This document shows positions 1 through 5,052 of a stretch of DNA of 5,052 bases, piece by piece. This DNA comes from Deltaproteobacteria bacterium RBG_16_54_11 (lineage in GTDB: Bacteria; Desulfobacterota; B13-G15; RBG-16-54-18), in the NCBI GenBank assembly GCA_001797905.1, contig MGQS01000051.1:5211-10262 (forward strand), written 5' to 3'. Each line of letters starts with the position of its first letter. Positions within the stretch are counted from its first letter, which is position 1. The notes below the pieces were generated by a model. That model saw nothing but the letters and a program-made list of their open reading frames with translations, searched no databases and had not been told where the DNA came from. A program made the translations under genes and the position numbers.

Positions 1-291
1 TATGTCATGGCCAAGACGGAGGAGAAAGGGCTCAAGAAGGCGATCTCCCTCTTTTGCACCCAGCTCAATGCAATGAAGGTGAGCCTGCGGGGGAAGGACC
101 TGCAGGAGTTAGGCATCCGACCGGGCCCCCTCTACCGCGAGATCCTCGATTCCCTTCTCTTGGCGCGTCTCGAAGGCACAATCAAGACCAAAGAGGATGA
201 GATGAGGTATGTGAAGGCTCATTACATAGAGAGGAAACCTTGCCTCTCCCCCCAAGGGGGAGAGGATACAGGTGAGGGGGAAATCGTCTGA
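1..291 (+). CDS. tRNA nucleotidyltransferase (CCA/A-adding type), C-terminal fragment
   Basis: Only the last 96 codons are in the window; the frame is open to base 1, so the true start lies upstream and the Met at base 7 is probably internal. The visible part, from GKDLQELGIRPGPLYREIL through LLLARLEGTIKTKEDEMRYV, matches the C-terminal helical pattern of bacterial tRNA nucleotidyltransferases, which add C and/or A to the tRNA 3' end. In Deltaproteobacteria this gene is often a long protein with DHH and CBS domains ahead of the polymerase head, and it commonly sits beside trpS and scpA as here; whether this copy has those domains cannot be seen. The family match seems to end near Val69-His72. 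The last 16 residues (from Cys at base 241) are low-complexity and encoded by a palindromic repeat, so they are probably a recent extension. Whether it adds only A or full CCA cannot be told from this fragment. Confidence 0.75.
   Translation, partial: YVMAKTEEKGLKKAISLFCTQLNAMKVSLRGKDLQELGIRPGPLYREILDSLLLARLEGTIKTKEDEMRYVKAHYIERKPCLSPQGGEDTGEGEIV
243..280 (-). repeat. REP-like palindromic repeat, copy 1 (inside CDS end)
   Basis: Bases 243-252 and 256-265 form a perfect 10-bp inverted repeat (CCTCTCCCCC / GGGGGAGAGG) with loop CAA, followed by a GGTGAGGGGG tail at 271-280. Read on the minus strand it is CCCCCTCACC, a short spacer, then the hairpin, the same layout as the copy at 305-342. It lies wholly within the 3' end of the tRNA nucleotidyltransferase reading frame. 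Elements of the form CCCTCACC-n-CCTCTCCC-n-GGGAGAGG are common dispersed repeats in many bacterial genomes; that this one is dispersed in its own genome is inference. Confidence 0.7.
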
Positions 292-304
292 GATCATTCA
301 TAAC

Positions 305-342
305 CACCCTCACCCTTCCCTCTCCCGCTGGCGGGAGAGGGG
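305..342 (+). repeat. REP-like palindromic repeat, copy 2 (inverted partner)
   Basis: A CCCTCACCC tail (307-315) is followed by an 11-bp inverted repeat, 318-328 against 331-341 (CCCTCTCCCGC / GCGGGAGAGGG). It is the same element as the one at 243-280 in opposite orientation, with the tails facing each other; GGTGAGGG at 271-278 is exactly complementary to CCCTCACC at 307-314. The pair could therefore fold into one large structure with two side hairpins around the stop codon at 289-291. It may act as a 3'-end mRNA stabiliser or attenuator; there is no T-run for a classical terminator. Confidence 0.7.
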
Positions 343-420
343 GCTAATGAATTTGTCTCGCCATTGGCTGGATTCGAGGGTGATGAAACCATCAGAGGAT
401 ATTTCTTTTGCTCGGTGAGT

Positions 421-447
421 TTGACTTTATCGCTCGGCTCTGATAAT
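421..447 (+). promoter_or_regulatory. possible sigma-70 promoter for trpS operon
   Basis: TTGACT at 421-426 matches 5 of 6 bases of the -35 consensus. GATAAT at 442-447 matches 5 of 6 of the -10 box with a 15-base spacer, which is short; TAATTT at 444-449 would give 17 bases but is a poorer box. Transcription would begin near 454, about 25 bases before the trpS ATG. The position just upstream of the first gene of a tight cluster supports it, but the call rests on pattern alone. Confidence 0.35.
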
Positions 448-479
448 TTACAAAGGTGTATCTGTGAGGGCACAAGGGT

Positions 480-1463
480 ATGAAGAAGAGGCGGGTATTG
501 AGCGGCATGCGTCCCACGGGAAAGACCCACGTGGGGCATCTTCACGGTATCCTGGAGAACTGGCGTGATCTGCAGGATCAGTATGAGTGCTTTTACTTTG
601 CCGCTGATTGGCATGCCTTGACCTCCGAGTACAAGAACACTGCTATTATCAAAGAGAGTTTGACTGAGATGATCATCGACTGGTTGAGCGTGGGCATCGA
701 CCCCCGGCGCAGTACCCTTTTCGTCCAGTCGTGGGTAAAGGAACATGCAGAGCTCCATCTCCTTCTCTCCATGATCACCCCCCTCGGGTGGCTGGAGCGC
801 AACCCCACCTACAAGGAGCAGCAAGAGGAGCTGGCGGAAAAAGATATCGGCACGTATGGCTTTCTCGGATATCCGGTGCTCCAGGCTGCCGACATCCTCA
901 TGTATAAGGGAAATTTTGTCCCCGTCGGCAAGGACCAACTCCCCCACCTGGAGATCACCAGGGAGATAGCCCGCCGGTTTAACTACCTCTATCGAGAGGT
1001 GTTCCCTTGTCCCGAGGCGTTATTGACGCAGGTTCCCAATCTGGGGGGGATTGATGGGAGAAAGATGAGCAAGAGCTACAACAACGCCATCTTCATCTCT
1101 GATTCTCCCGATGTCCTCGCCGCCAAGATCGAGCAGATGATCACCGACCCTCAGAGGGCATATCGGAAGGACCCGGGGGACCCTGATGTATGCGGTCTCT
1201 TCCCCTATCACCGCATCTACAGTGAACCCGCGGTCGTGGCGGAGATCAACGGAGAGTGCCGTCAAGCCGGTGTGGGGTGCAGGGACTGCAAGCGGATCTT
1301 GCTTCAGAAGTTGCAGGAGTACCTGACCTCGATCCAGGAGAAGAGAAGATACTACCTCGCCCACCTCGAAGAGGTGAAGGGGATAATCCACGAGGGGACC
1401 GAGAGGGCGAGAGAGGTGGCCCAACACACCATGGGGGAGGTGAGGGAGGCGCTGGGGCTGTAG
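480..1463 (+). CDS. trpS: tryptophanyl-tRNA synthetase, probable [4Fe-4S] form
   Basis: A class I aminoacyl-tRNA synthetase, 327 residues, the usual length of compact bacterial TrpRS. It activates tryptophan with ATP and charges tRNA-Trp in the cytoplasm. The HIGH-type signature is PTGKTHVGHLHG (12-23) and the KMSKS loop is at 195-199 within GGIDGRKMSKSYNN. The tryptophan pocket shows in YPVLQAADILMY (131-142), where Asp138 corresponds to the indole-binding aspartate, followed by GKDQLPHLEITREIARRFN (150-168). Four cysteines, Cys238, Cys260, Cys267 and Cys270, form C-x21-C-x6-C-x2-C, almost the C-x22-C-x6-C-x2-C cluster motif known from Thermotoga maritima TrpRS, so an iron-sulfur cluster near the anticodon-binding part is likely. 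The ATG at 480 is the only reasonable start: an in-frame TGA lies at 465-467. A GAGGG at 466-470 serves as ribosome site. It heads a cluster with scpA, whose start follows 2 bases after the stop. Confidence 0.97.
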   Translation: MKKRRVLSGMRPTGKTHVGHLHGILENWRDLQDQYECFYFAADWHALTSEYKNTAIIKESLTEMIIDWLSVGIDPRRSTLFVQSWVKEHAELHLLLSMITPLGWLERNPTYKEQQEELAEKDIGTYGFLGYPVLQAADILMYKGNFVPVGKDQLPHLEITREIARRFNYLYREVFPCPEALLTQVPNLGGIDGRKMSKSYNNAIFISDSPDVLAAKIEQMITDPQRAYRKDPGDPDVCGLFPYHRIYSEPAVVAEINGECRQAGVGCRDCKRILLQKLQEYLTSIQEKRRYYLAHLEEVKGIIHEGTERAREVAQHTMGEVREALGL

Positions 1464-1465
1464 CC

Positions 1466-2176
1466 ATGGAAGCATATACGGTCAAGGTCGATGTCTTCGA
1501 GGGGCCCTTGGACCTCTTGCTGCATCTCATCAAGCAAAATCAGCTTGATATATATGACATACCCATTGCCTTGATTACGGAGCAGTATCTGGAATACATC
1601 AGGATCATGAAGGCCCTCGACCTCACCATAGCCGGGGAATTCTTGGTGATGGCGGCGACCCTGATGTATATCAAGTCTCGCATGCTCCTCCCCGCGCCCA
1701 TCGAAGAGGAAGAGGAAGAGGGGGAGGATCCCCGGGCGGAGCTTATCCAGCGCCTCGTAGAGTACAAGAGGTTTAAAGAGGCGGCTGTTCGGCTTTCGCA
1801 GCAGGCGTTATTGGGGGTGGATGTCTTCATCAGGCCCGCCCAGGAGATCGAGGCTGAAGAGGGTGAGATCGAGGCGGATCTCTTTCACCTCATTGATGCG
1901 TTGCGCGAGCTCCTCAAACGTCAAGAGGTGGAGGATTTTCATGAGGTAACCCTGGAGCGGGTGACCTTGCGGGATAAGATGACGGAACTATATGAGAGAC
2001 TCCAAGGGGCACGGGAGGCGGTGCCTTTTTCCGCCCTTTTTACTCCCCTTGCCTCACGGGTGGAGCTGATCGTCACGTTTCTCGCCCTTTTGGAGTTGAT
2101 CAGATCGGGTATGTTGCGGGCCTATCAGAGGGATGTCTTCGGCCCCCTCTGGGTAACCCGCGCCTTAGCTGCGTGA
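1466..2176 (+). CDS. scpA: segregation and condensation protein A (kleisin)
   Basis: The bacterial kleisin that bridges the two heads of the SMC dimer and, with ScpB, forms the condensin that compacts and segregates the chromosome. The 236 residues are close to the family's usual size. The N-terminal signature FEGPLDLLLHLIKQNQLDIYDI spans 11-32, the second conserved helix EFLVMAATLMYIKSRMLLP spans 58-75, an acidic Glu-rich linker runs 80-89, and the C-terminal winged-helix stretch (about 185-225, with VTFLALLELIRSGML) should bind the SMC head. The ATG at 1466 is chosen because the family signature begins 10 residues later; the frame is open further upstream, but that would overlap trpS by some 200 bases and give low-complexity residues. 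There is no good ribosome site at normal spacing, and the trpS stop is 2 bases away, so translation is probably coupled to trpS. The usual partner gene scpB does not follow. Confidence 0.96.
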   Translation: MEAYTVKVDVFEGPLDLLLHLIKQNQLDIYDIPIALITEQYLEYIRIMKALDLTIAGEFLVMAATLMYIKSRMLLPAPIEEEEEEGEDPRAELIQRLVEYKRFKEAAVRLSQQALLGVDVFIRPAQEIEAEEGEIEADLFHLIDALRELLKRQEVEDFHEVTLERVTLRDKMTELYERLQGAREAVPFSALFTPLASRVELIVTFLALLELIRSGMLRAYQRDVFGPLWVTRALAA

Positions 2177-2186
2177 GGGATTGAAA

Positions 2187-2849
2187 ATGAAGAGGGTATT
2201 ACTCAGTATCACGGTGATCTTCCTTGTGCTTTGTCTCTGTGGGGTAGGATGGGGGCAGAAGTCCTTTGTGGTCTTGGGCAAGAGCGAACAGGGAGAGGGA
2301 GCGCCAAACCCCACCCTGGAGATGGCTATTAAGGATGGGTTGACGCGCGCTATAGAGGCAGTTGTTGTGGACATGATTGCCCCCCAGGACATGAAGAATA
2401 GACAGGAGACCTTGTCCGAGGAGTTTTATCGGAAGACCGATGCGTTTATCCTGAGTTACATAATCTTGGAAGAGACGCCACTCGAGGCCGGATATCAGGT
2501 CTCGCTCGAGGTCGTCGTAGATACGAAGGGGATAGAGAGTAGATTGATATCGCTCGGGCTTTTAAAGGATCGGGACGAGGGTCCCCGTCTGAGAGAGGTC
2601 CAGGTGGTGGTGTCGGGCATTAAGAGTTATGAAACCTACCGCGCGGTGGAGCAACTGCTCAGTGCGGATGCAGAGGTTCAGGGTTTTTCCCCCACCGAGA
2701 TCACGCCCCCCCTGTTCACCTGGAAGGTGATGATGAAGGGGGAGATAGGGAGGTTGGCCGACAGGTTCCTCTCCTATGACTTCGGCGGTCTCAAGGTCAA
2801 GGTTACAGCCTCAAATTCTGAGCGGTTGGAGGTAGCGTTATCGCGCTGA
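2187..2849 (+). CDS. secreted protein of unknown function, FlgT-N-like N-terminal part
   Basis: 220 residues beginning MKRVLLSITVIFLVLCLCG, a typical Sec signal peptide with likely cleavage after GWG (about residue 23); no standard lipobox is seen, although Cys16 and Cys18 are in the hydrophobic core. After it, residues 43-125 follow the pattern of periplasmic FlgT-N/LPP20-like domains: a helix with repeated Ala spacing (LEMAIKDGLTRAIEAVV), then FYRKTDAFILSYIILEE and the strand YQVSLEVVVDTKGIESRL. Residues 135-220 form a second alpha/beta part (EVQVVVSGIKSYETYRAVEQLL, ending in LKVKVTASNSERLEVALSR). I cannot name the family with certainty and there are no flagellar genes nearby, so no flagellar role is claimed. 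The ATG at 2187 has TGAGGG 7 bases upstream, overlapping the scpA stop; a TTG at 2181 would sit only one base from that site. It lies between scpA and sppA in the same apparent operon, so a periplasmic or envelope job is likely. Confidence 0.8.
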   Translation: MKRVLLSITVIFLVLCLCGVGWGQKSFVVLGKSEQGEGAPNPTLEMAIKDGLTRAIEAVVVDMIAPQDMKNRQETLSEEFYRKTDAFILSYIILEETPLEAGYQVSLEVVVDTKGIESRLISLGLLKDRDEGPRLREVQVVVSGIKSYETYRAVEQLLSADAEVQGFSPTEITPPLFTWKVMMKGEIGRLADRFLSYDFGGLKVKVTASNSERLEVALSR

Positions 2850-2864
2850 GTTGCTTCCATAAAA

Positions 2865-2871
2865 GGGGAGG
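2865..2871 (+). promoter_or_regulatory. strong ribosome binding site of sppA
   Basis: GGGGAGG lies just before two consecutive in-frame ATG codons (2875 and 2878). Its GGAGG core leaves 3 bases to the first ATG and 6 to the second, so the second Met is the better spaced start; the protein differs by one residue only. This is the clearest Shine-Dalgarno in the cluster, suggesting sppA is translated independently of the gene before it. Confidence 0.6.
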
Positions 2872-2874
2872 CGG

Positions 2875-3765
2875 ATGATGAAGAAAAATCCGATTCTGAT
2901 AGGGCTCATCGTCATCGGGGTTATCATGGTGGTTTTCATAGGGGCTATCCTGCTGTTGACCCTGATGTTTCGCAGAGAAGCGCCTTCCTTTGCGACAGGG
3001 GCAAAGGTGGGGGTGGTGGAGATCACCGGTGTTATATCCGACTCCAGGGAGGTCATCAGAGGGATTAGATACTTTGTCGAGGATGGCGGGGTGAAGGCCA
3101 TCGTCTTGCGCGTCGACTCCCCCGGCGGAGGGGTGGGAGCATCCCAGGAGATCTACCAGGAGGTGGTCAAGGCCAGGAAGGTGAAGAAGGTGGTGGCGTC
3201 TTTTGGGGGGGTGGCGGCCTCAGGGGGGTACTATGTGGCCTGCGGCGCCGACAAGATCGTAGCCAATCCGGGGACCATCACCGGGAGCATCGGTGTGGTG
3301 ATGCAGTTTGCCAACCTCGAAGAGCTCTTGAAGAAGATCGGGTACAAGGGGTACGTGATCAAGAGCGGGACGCATAAGGATATCGGTTCCCCCTTCCGGG
3401 AGATGACCCCCGAAGAAAAGGAATTGCTCCAGGGGGTGATCGATACCGTGCACCAGCAGTTCATCAAGGCCGTGGCTGAGGGGAGGAAGCTCCCCATCGA
3501 GAAGGTAACGGCCATCGCCGATGGGAGGATCTTTGCAGGGGAGCAGGCCCAGGCCCTGGGGCTGGTGGACGAGCTGGGGAACTTGGAGGATACAATAAGG
3601 TTGGCCGCCGACATGGCCGGGATAAAGGGTAAGCCCTCGGTGGTCTACACCCGCAAGAAAAAGCTATCGCTGTTTGATTCCCTGACGCAAAGCATTGCCC
3701 AGCGCTTCAAGGAGGAGGTGCAGCAGCAGGCGCCGCCGGATCTACAATATATGTGGTATCAGTAA
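2875..3765 (+). CDS. sppA: signal peptide peptidase SppA, short (36K-type) form
   Basis: A membrane-anchored serine protease of the S49 family that degrades remnant signal peptides after secretion. At 296 residues it is the single-domain form, as in Bacillus, rather than the doubled E. coli enzyme of about 618 residues. One N-terminal membrane anchor spans about 7-31 with KK before it, placing the catalytic domain outside the cytoplasm. The Ser-Lys dyad is visible: Ser116 in GGVAASGGYYVAC and Lys168 in IKSGTHKDIGSPFREMT; the spacing of 52 residues equals that between the Bacillus subtilis dyad residues 147 and 199. LRVDSPGGGVGAS (78-90), the NPGTITGSIGVV strand (131-142) and DGRIFAGEQAQALGLVDELG (216-235) are also family hallmarks. 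The C-terminal tail after about 258 (RKKKLSLFDSL onward, ending QYMWYQ) is charged and less conserved. The start may be the second ATG at 2878. It is the last gene of the trpS-scpA cluster. Confidence 0.96.
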   Translation: MMKKNPILIGLIVIGVIMVVFIGAILLLTLMFRREAPSFATGAKVGVVEITGVISDSREVIRGIRYFVEDGGVKAIVLRVDSPGGGVGASQEIYQEVVKARKVKKVVASFGGVAASGGYYVACGADKIVANPGTITGSIGVVMQFANLEELLKKIGYKGYVIKSGTHKDIGSPFREMTPEEKELLQGVIDTVHQQFIKAVAEGRKLPIEKVTAIADGRIFAGEQAQALGLVDELGNLEDTIRLAADMAGIKGKPSVVYTRKKKLSLFDSLTQSIAQRFKEEVQQQAPPDLQYMWYQ

Positions 3766-3833
3766 TGGCACTCATGGTTGCCGTCACATCCTTGAAAAAT
3801 GAACATGACCTCTCAATTTTTGACCTTACCTCA

Positions 3834-3847
3834 AGGGGTGTACCCCT
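3834..3847. other. small hairpin just after sppA
   Basis: AGGGGT and ACCCCT flank a GT centre, giving a 5-bp stem with a TGTA loop about 70 bases beyond the sppA stop. No T-run follows, so it is at most a weak terminator or a processing site. Confidence 0.25.
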
Positions 3848-3865
3848 CAAACTCCCTACAGAGAC

Positions 3866-3954
3866 AATCCCCCCTCACCCCCCTTTAGAAAACCGCCGGA
3901 GGTGGCCCTTTGGCCAAAGGTGACCCTTTGGTCAGGGGGGAAGGGGGGGGATTT
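3866..3954. repeat. C-run/G-run inverted repeat, probable mobile repeat unit
   Basis: The left arm (3866-3884, AATCCCCCCTCACCCCCCT) is nearly complementary to the right arm (3935-3953, GGGGGGAAGGGGGGGGATT); only the TGA/AA join and G-run length differ. Units with AATCCCCCC...GGGGGGATT ends are frequent non-autonomous repeats in varied bacteria. It lies between the convergent sppA and trmI genes, where a bidirectional transcription stop would be useful, but lacks T-runs. The roughly 50-base loop holds the tandem hairpins at 3903-3934. Confidence 0.65.
3903..3934. repeat. tandem 14-base hairpins with compensatory differences
   Basis: TGGCCCTTTGGCCA (3903-3916) and TGACCCTTTGGTCA (3921-3934) are direct repeats four bases apart. 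Each is a 5-bp inverted repeat around a CTTT loop. The two differences (G to A at position 3, C to T at position 12) fall on paired positions, so both stems stay perfect. A 14-base perfect palindrome, CCTTTGGCCAAAGG, also spans 3907-3920. They could be nucleic-acid hairpins or dyad protein sites; function unknown. Confidence 0.6.
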
Positions 3955-3984
3955 GAAACTTATTTTCTGAGCATACATGTGGGA

Positions 3985-4785
3985 TTAAGGAGAATCCCCC
4001 TTCCTGGCCAGGGTGATAAAGCCCGTATGGGCCACCATACGGTGGCAGGGGCGCACGCTGAGCCCCTCGATGTGCCAGTCCCTGAGCAGCGCTTCGAAGG
4101 CCTGTATGGAGGTGAACCTCTTTTCCTCCTGCAACGCATCCACCAAGGTCTTGACCTGGATGATGGTGGGGAGGTAACTCGTGAATATCCCGCCGGGGCG
4201 CAGGCGCTCCGCTGCATCCTTTACCACCCGCCAGGGCTCAGGGATATCTAAGATGATACGATCAATCCCCTGTTCCTCGATCCCCTCATAGATATCCCGT
4301 TGTTTTATCTCCAGATTGGTCGACTCCCCCAGCAAGAGCTGGATATTCTTCCTGGCCCGCTCGATGAACTCCTCGCGTACCTCATAGGAGATGACCCTCC
4401 CGTCAGGCCCCACCCCCCGCAGCAAGGCGAGGGTCAGGGAACCCGAGCCTATCCCTGCCTCGAGGCAGGTACACCCGGGGTGGATATCGGCATAGAACAG
4501 GATCAGGGCCAGGTCCTTGGGATAGATGATCTGGGTCTCCCGCTTCATGTGCATGATGTACTGTAAGAGGGTCGGCCTGAAGACGAGAAAGGGGTCCCCC
4601 CTGGAGGTGCGCACCACGGCCCCTTCGGGCTTGCCGATGACCTCGGCGTGGAGGATCTTCCCCTTGTGGAGGTCGATGTGCCCCTTCGCCCTCATCTTGT
4701 AGAAGAACTCCTTATCGTCCTCGGGGTCGAGGAGGATGACGCTTTCACCTTCGGCAATGGGCTGGCTCAATCGTTCTCTATTCAT
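3985..4785 (-). CDS. trmI: tRNA (adenine58-N1)-methyltransferase
   Basis: A SAM-dependent methyltransferase that makes m1A at position 58 in the tRNA T-loop; 266 residues fits the bacterial/archaeal TrmI family, which acts as a tetramer. The N-terminal small barrel (about 10-70: EGESVILLDPED, then KGKILHAEVIGKPEG and FRPTLLQYI) is followed by the Rossmann domain: IYPKDLALILFYADI (87-101), the SAM loop CLEAGIGSGSLTLAL (107-121), YEVREEF with the ribose-binding Glu135, RDIYEG (163-168), and LDIPEPW with Asp180. SYLPT (203-207), then EALLRDWHIEG (231-241) and RPCHRMVAHTGF (245-256) are characteristic TrmI C-terminal motifs. All expected catalytic landmarks are present. The ATG at 4785 is kept because the barrel starts within ten residues. 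No ribosome site is evident before it; the start overlaps the end of a 20-codon ORF by 8 bases, which suggests coupled translation. It converges on sppA. Confidence 0.93.
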   Translation of the reverse strand: MNRERLSQPIAEGESVILLDPEDDKEFFYKMRAKGHIDLHKGKILHAEVIGKPEGAVVRTSRGDPFLVFRPTLLQYIMHMKRETQIIYPKDLALILFYADIHPGCTCLEAGIGSGSLTLALLRGVGPDGRVISYEVREEFIERARKNIQLLLGESTNLEIKQRDIYEGIEEQGIDRIILDIPEPWRVVKDAAERLRPGGIFTSYLPTIIQVKTLVDALQEEKRFTSIQAFEALLRDWHIEGLSVRPCHRMVAHTGFITLARKGDSP

Positions 4786-4840
4786 GTTTTGCTATGAGAT
4801 CTCTGATGATCTTTTCAATTTCTGACAGGTCTGTGTTCAT
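4778..4840 (-). CDS. 20-residue ORF between nucleotidyltransferase and trmI
   Basis: ATG at 4840-4838 overlaps the stop of the upstream nucleotidyltransferase (ATGA), and the TAG at 4780-4778 lies just inside the trmI start (8-base overlap). The peptide, starting MNTDLSEIEK and ending IAKHE, would be one charged amphipathic helix. GGTGAT and GAGGGG lie upstream at 4 and 11 bases. It could be a real coupling ORF that carries ribosomes to trmI, the residue of a lost gene such as a HEPN partner, or chance. I recognise no family. Confidence 0.35.
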   Translation of the reverse strand: MNTDLSEIEKIIRDLIAKHE

Positions 4841-5052
4841 CTGATCACCATCCCCTCTCTTTCGACATTTCGGTGGATAGGGTGGTGAGAGAAGAGTCCG
4901 GAGGTCCACTCTCTTTTATCCAAGATGAGCGGATTAATAATAATCTCATTTTCCAGCTCAAGGTCATAGAGAGTAGCGCATATCTCATCTTTTAACTCAT
5001 AGGTGACGTTATCCGCGAGGATAAGGATGTCCCAATCCGATTCCGTGGCCAC
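4837..5052 (-). CDS. MNT-type minimal nucleotidyltransferase, C-terminal part (cut by window edge)
   Basis: 71 codons are visible and the frame runs off the window end, so the N-terminus is missing; the GTG at the very edge is not taken as the start. ATESDWDILIL carries the Asp-x-Asp metal pair (SDWD) of the polymerase-beta nucleotidyltransferase superfamily, whose preceding Gly-Ser motif would lie just outside. The remainder (NEIIINPLILDKREW, then HPIHRNVEREGMVI) fits the short MNT proteins of about 100 residues. Family members usually pair with a HEPN protein as a toxin-antitoxin module, the MNT member AMPylating and silencing the HEPN RNase; no HEPN gene follows here, so it would have to be upstream, outside the window, or absent. 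Its stop overlaps the next small ORF (ATGA) and trmI follows closely. Activity cannot be judged without the missing half. Confidence 0.75.
   Translation of the reverse strand: MATESDWDILILADNVTYELKDEICATLYDLELENEIIINPLILDKREWTSGLFSHHPIHRNVEREGMVIR

Noticed and set aside
294..947. Minus-strand open frame of 217 codons covering the repeat and the trpS 5' half.
   Set aside because: Antisense to a certain trpS; its C-terminal part is translation of the palindromic repeat and the protein has no recognisable family pattern.
1256..1465. 70-codon upstream extension of the scpA frame.
   Set aside because: It overlaps trpS in another frame, is Gly/Arg/Pro-rich with no family similarity, and the kleisin signature starts just after the ATG at 1466.
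1020..1475. Minus-strand open frame of 151 codons opposite trpS.
   Set aside because: Leu/Pro/Val-rich shadow of trpS codon bias with no recognisable motif.
2181..2186. TTG start two codons upstream of the ATG for the secreted protein.
   Set aside because: It is only one base from the GAGGG ribosome site, whereas the ATG at 2187 has ideal spacing and begins a standard signal peptide.
3765..3923. 52-codon plus-strand ORF starting in a TAATG overlap with the sppA stop.
   Set aside because: Its second half is translation of the C-run repeat and hairpins (Pro/Arg-rich), there is no ribosome site or family pattern, so it is probably chance.
3866..3954. CRISPR or classical intrinsic terminator reading of the C/G-run inverted repeat.
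   Set aside because: There is only one unit, no spacers of regular length, and no T-run after either arm; a dispersed repeat explains it better.
3910..4251. Plus-strand open frame of 113 codons.
   Set aside because: It is antisense to the well-supported trmI gene and begins inside the inverted repeat; no protein family is recognisable.

Overview
The window reads as bacterial chromosome from a Gram-negative-type anaerobe. The best guess is Desulfobacterota (Deltaproteobacteria) or a neighbouring deep lineage. This rests on the run of a tRNA nucleotidyltransferase 3' end, trpS and scpA, an order I associate with Geobacter-like genomes; on secreted and membrane proteins with Sec-type N-termini; and on a tryptophanyl-tRNA synthetase that carries the four cysteines of the iron-sulfur form known from Thermotoga. 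A TrmI-type tRNA m1A58 methyltransferase adds a mild hint of a thermophilic or thermotolerant ancestry. The taxonomy is inference; no rRNA or other decisive marker is present.

Plus strand, 1-3765. The window opens inside the C-terminal end of a tRNA nucleotidyltransferase (CCA/A-adding type), whose last residues are encoded by a GC-rich palindromic repeat. A 188-base spacer holds a second, oppositely oriented copy of that repeat and a possible sigma-70 promoter. Then come four tightly packed genes that look like one operon: trpS (tRNA-Trp charging), scpA (condensin kleisin), a secreted two-part protein of unknown function with a FlgT-N-like look, and sppA (signal peptide peptidase, short single-domain form). 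Gaps are 2, 10 and 25 bases. The scpB gene that often follows scpA is not here.

Convergent spacer, 3766-3984. This has no credible gene. It contains a large C-run/G-run inverted repeat of mobile-repeat type. Inside its loop are two tandem small hairpins whose two sequence differences are compensatory.

Minus strand, 5052-3985. Reading leftwards, there is the 3' part of a minimal (MNT-type) nucleotidyltransferase cut by the window edge, a 20-codon ORF joined to it by an ATGA overlap, and then trmI, whose start overlaps the end of the small ORF by 8 bases. The three look translationally coupled. A HEPN partner, usual for MNT proteins, is not visible between them.

Overall this is mostly housekeeping: tRNA maturation, charging and modification, chromosome organisation and envelope proteolysis. 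The items most worth a second look are the Fe-S motif in TrpRS, the repeat that has become part of a coding sequence, the paired compensatory hairpins, and the MNT/small ORF/trmI chain.
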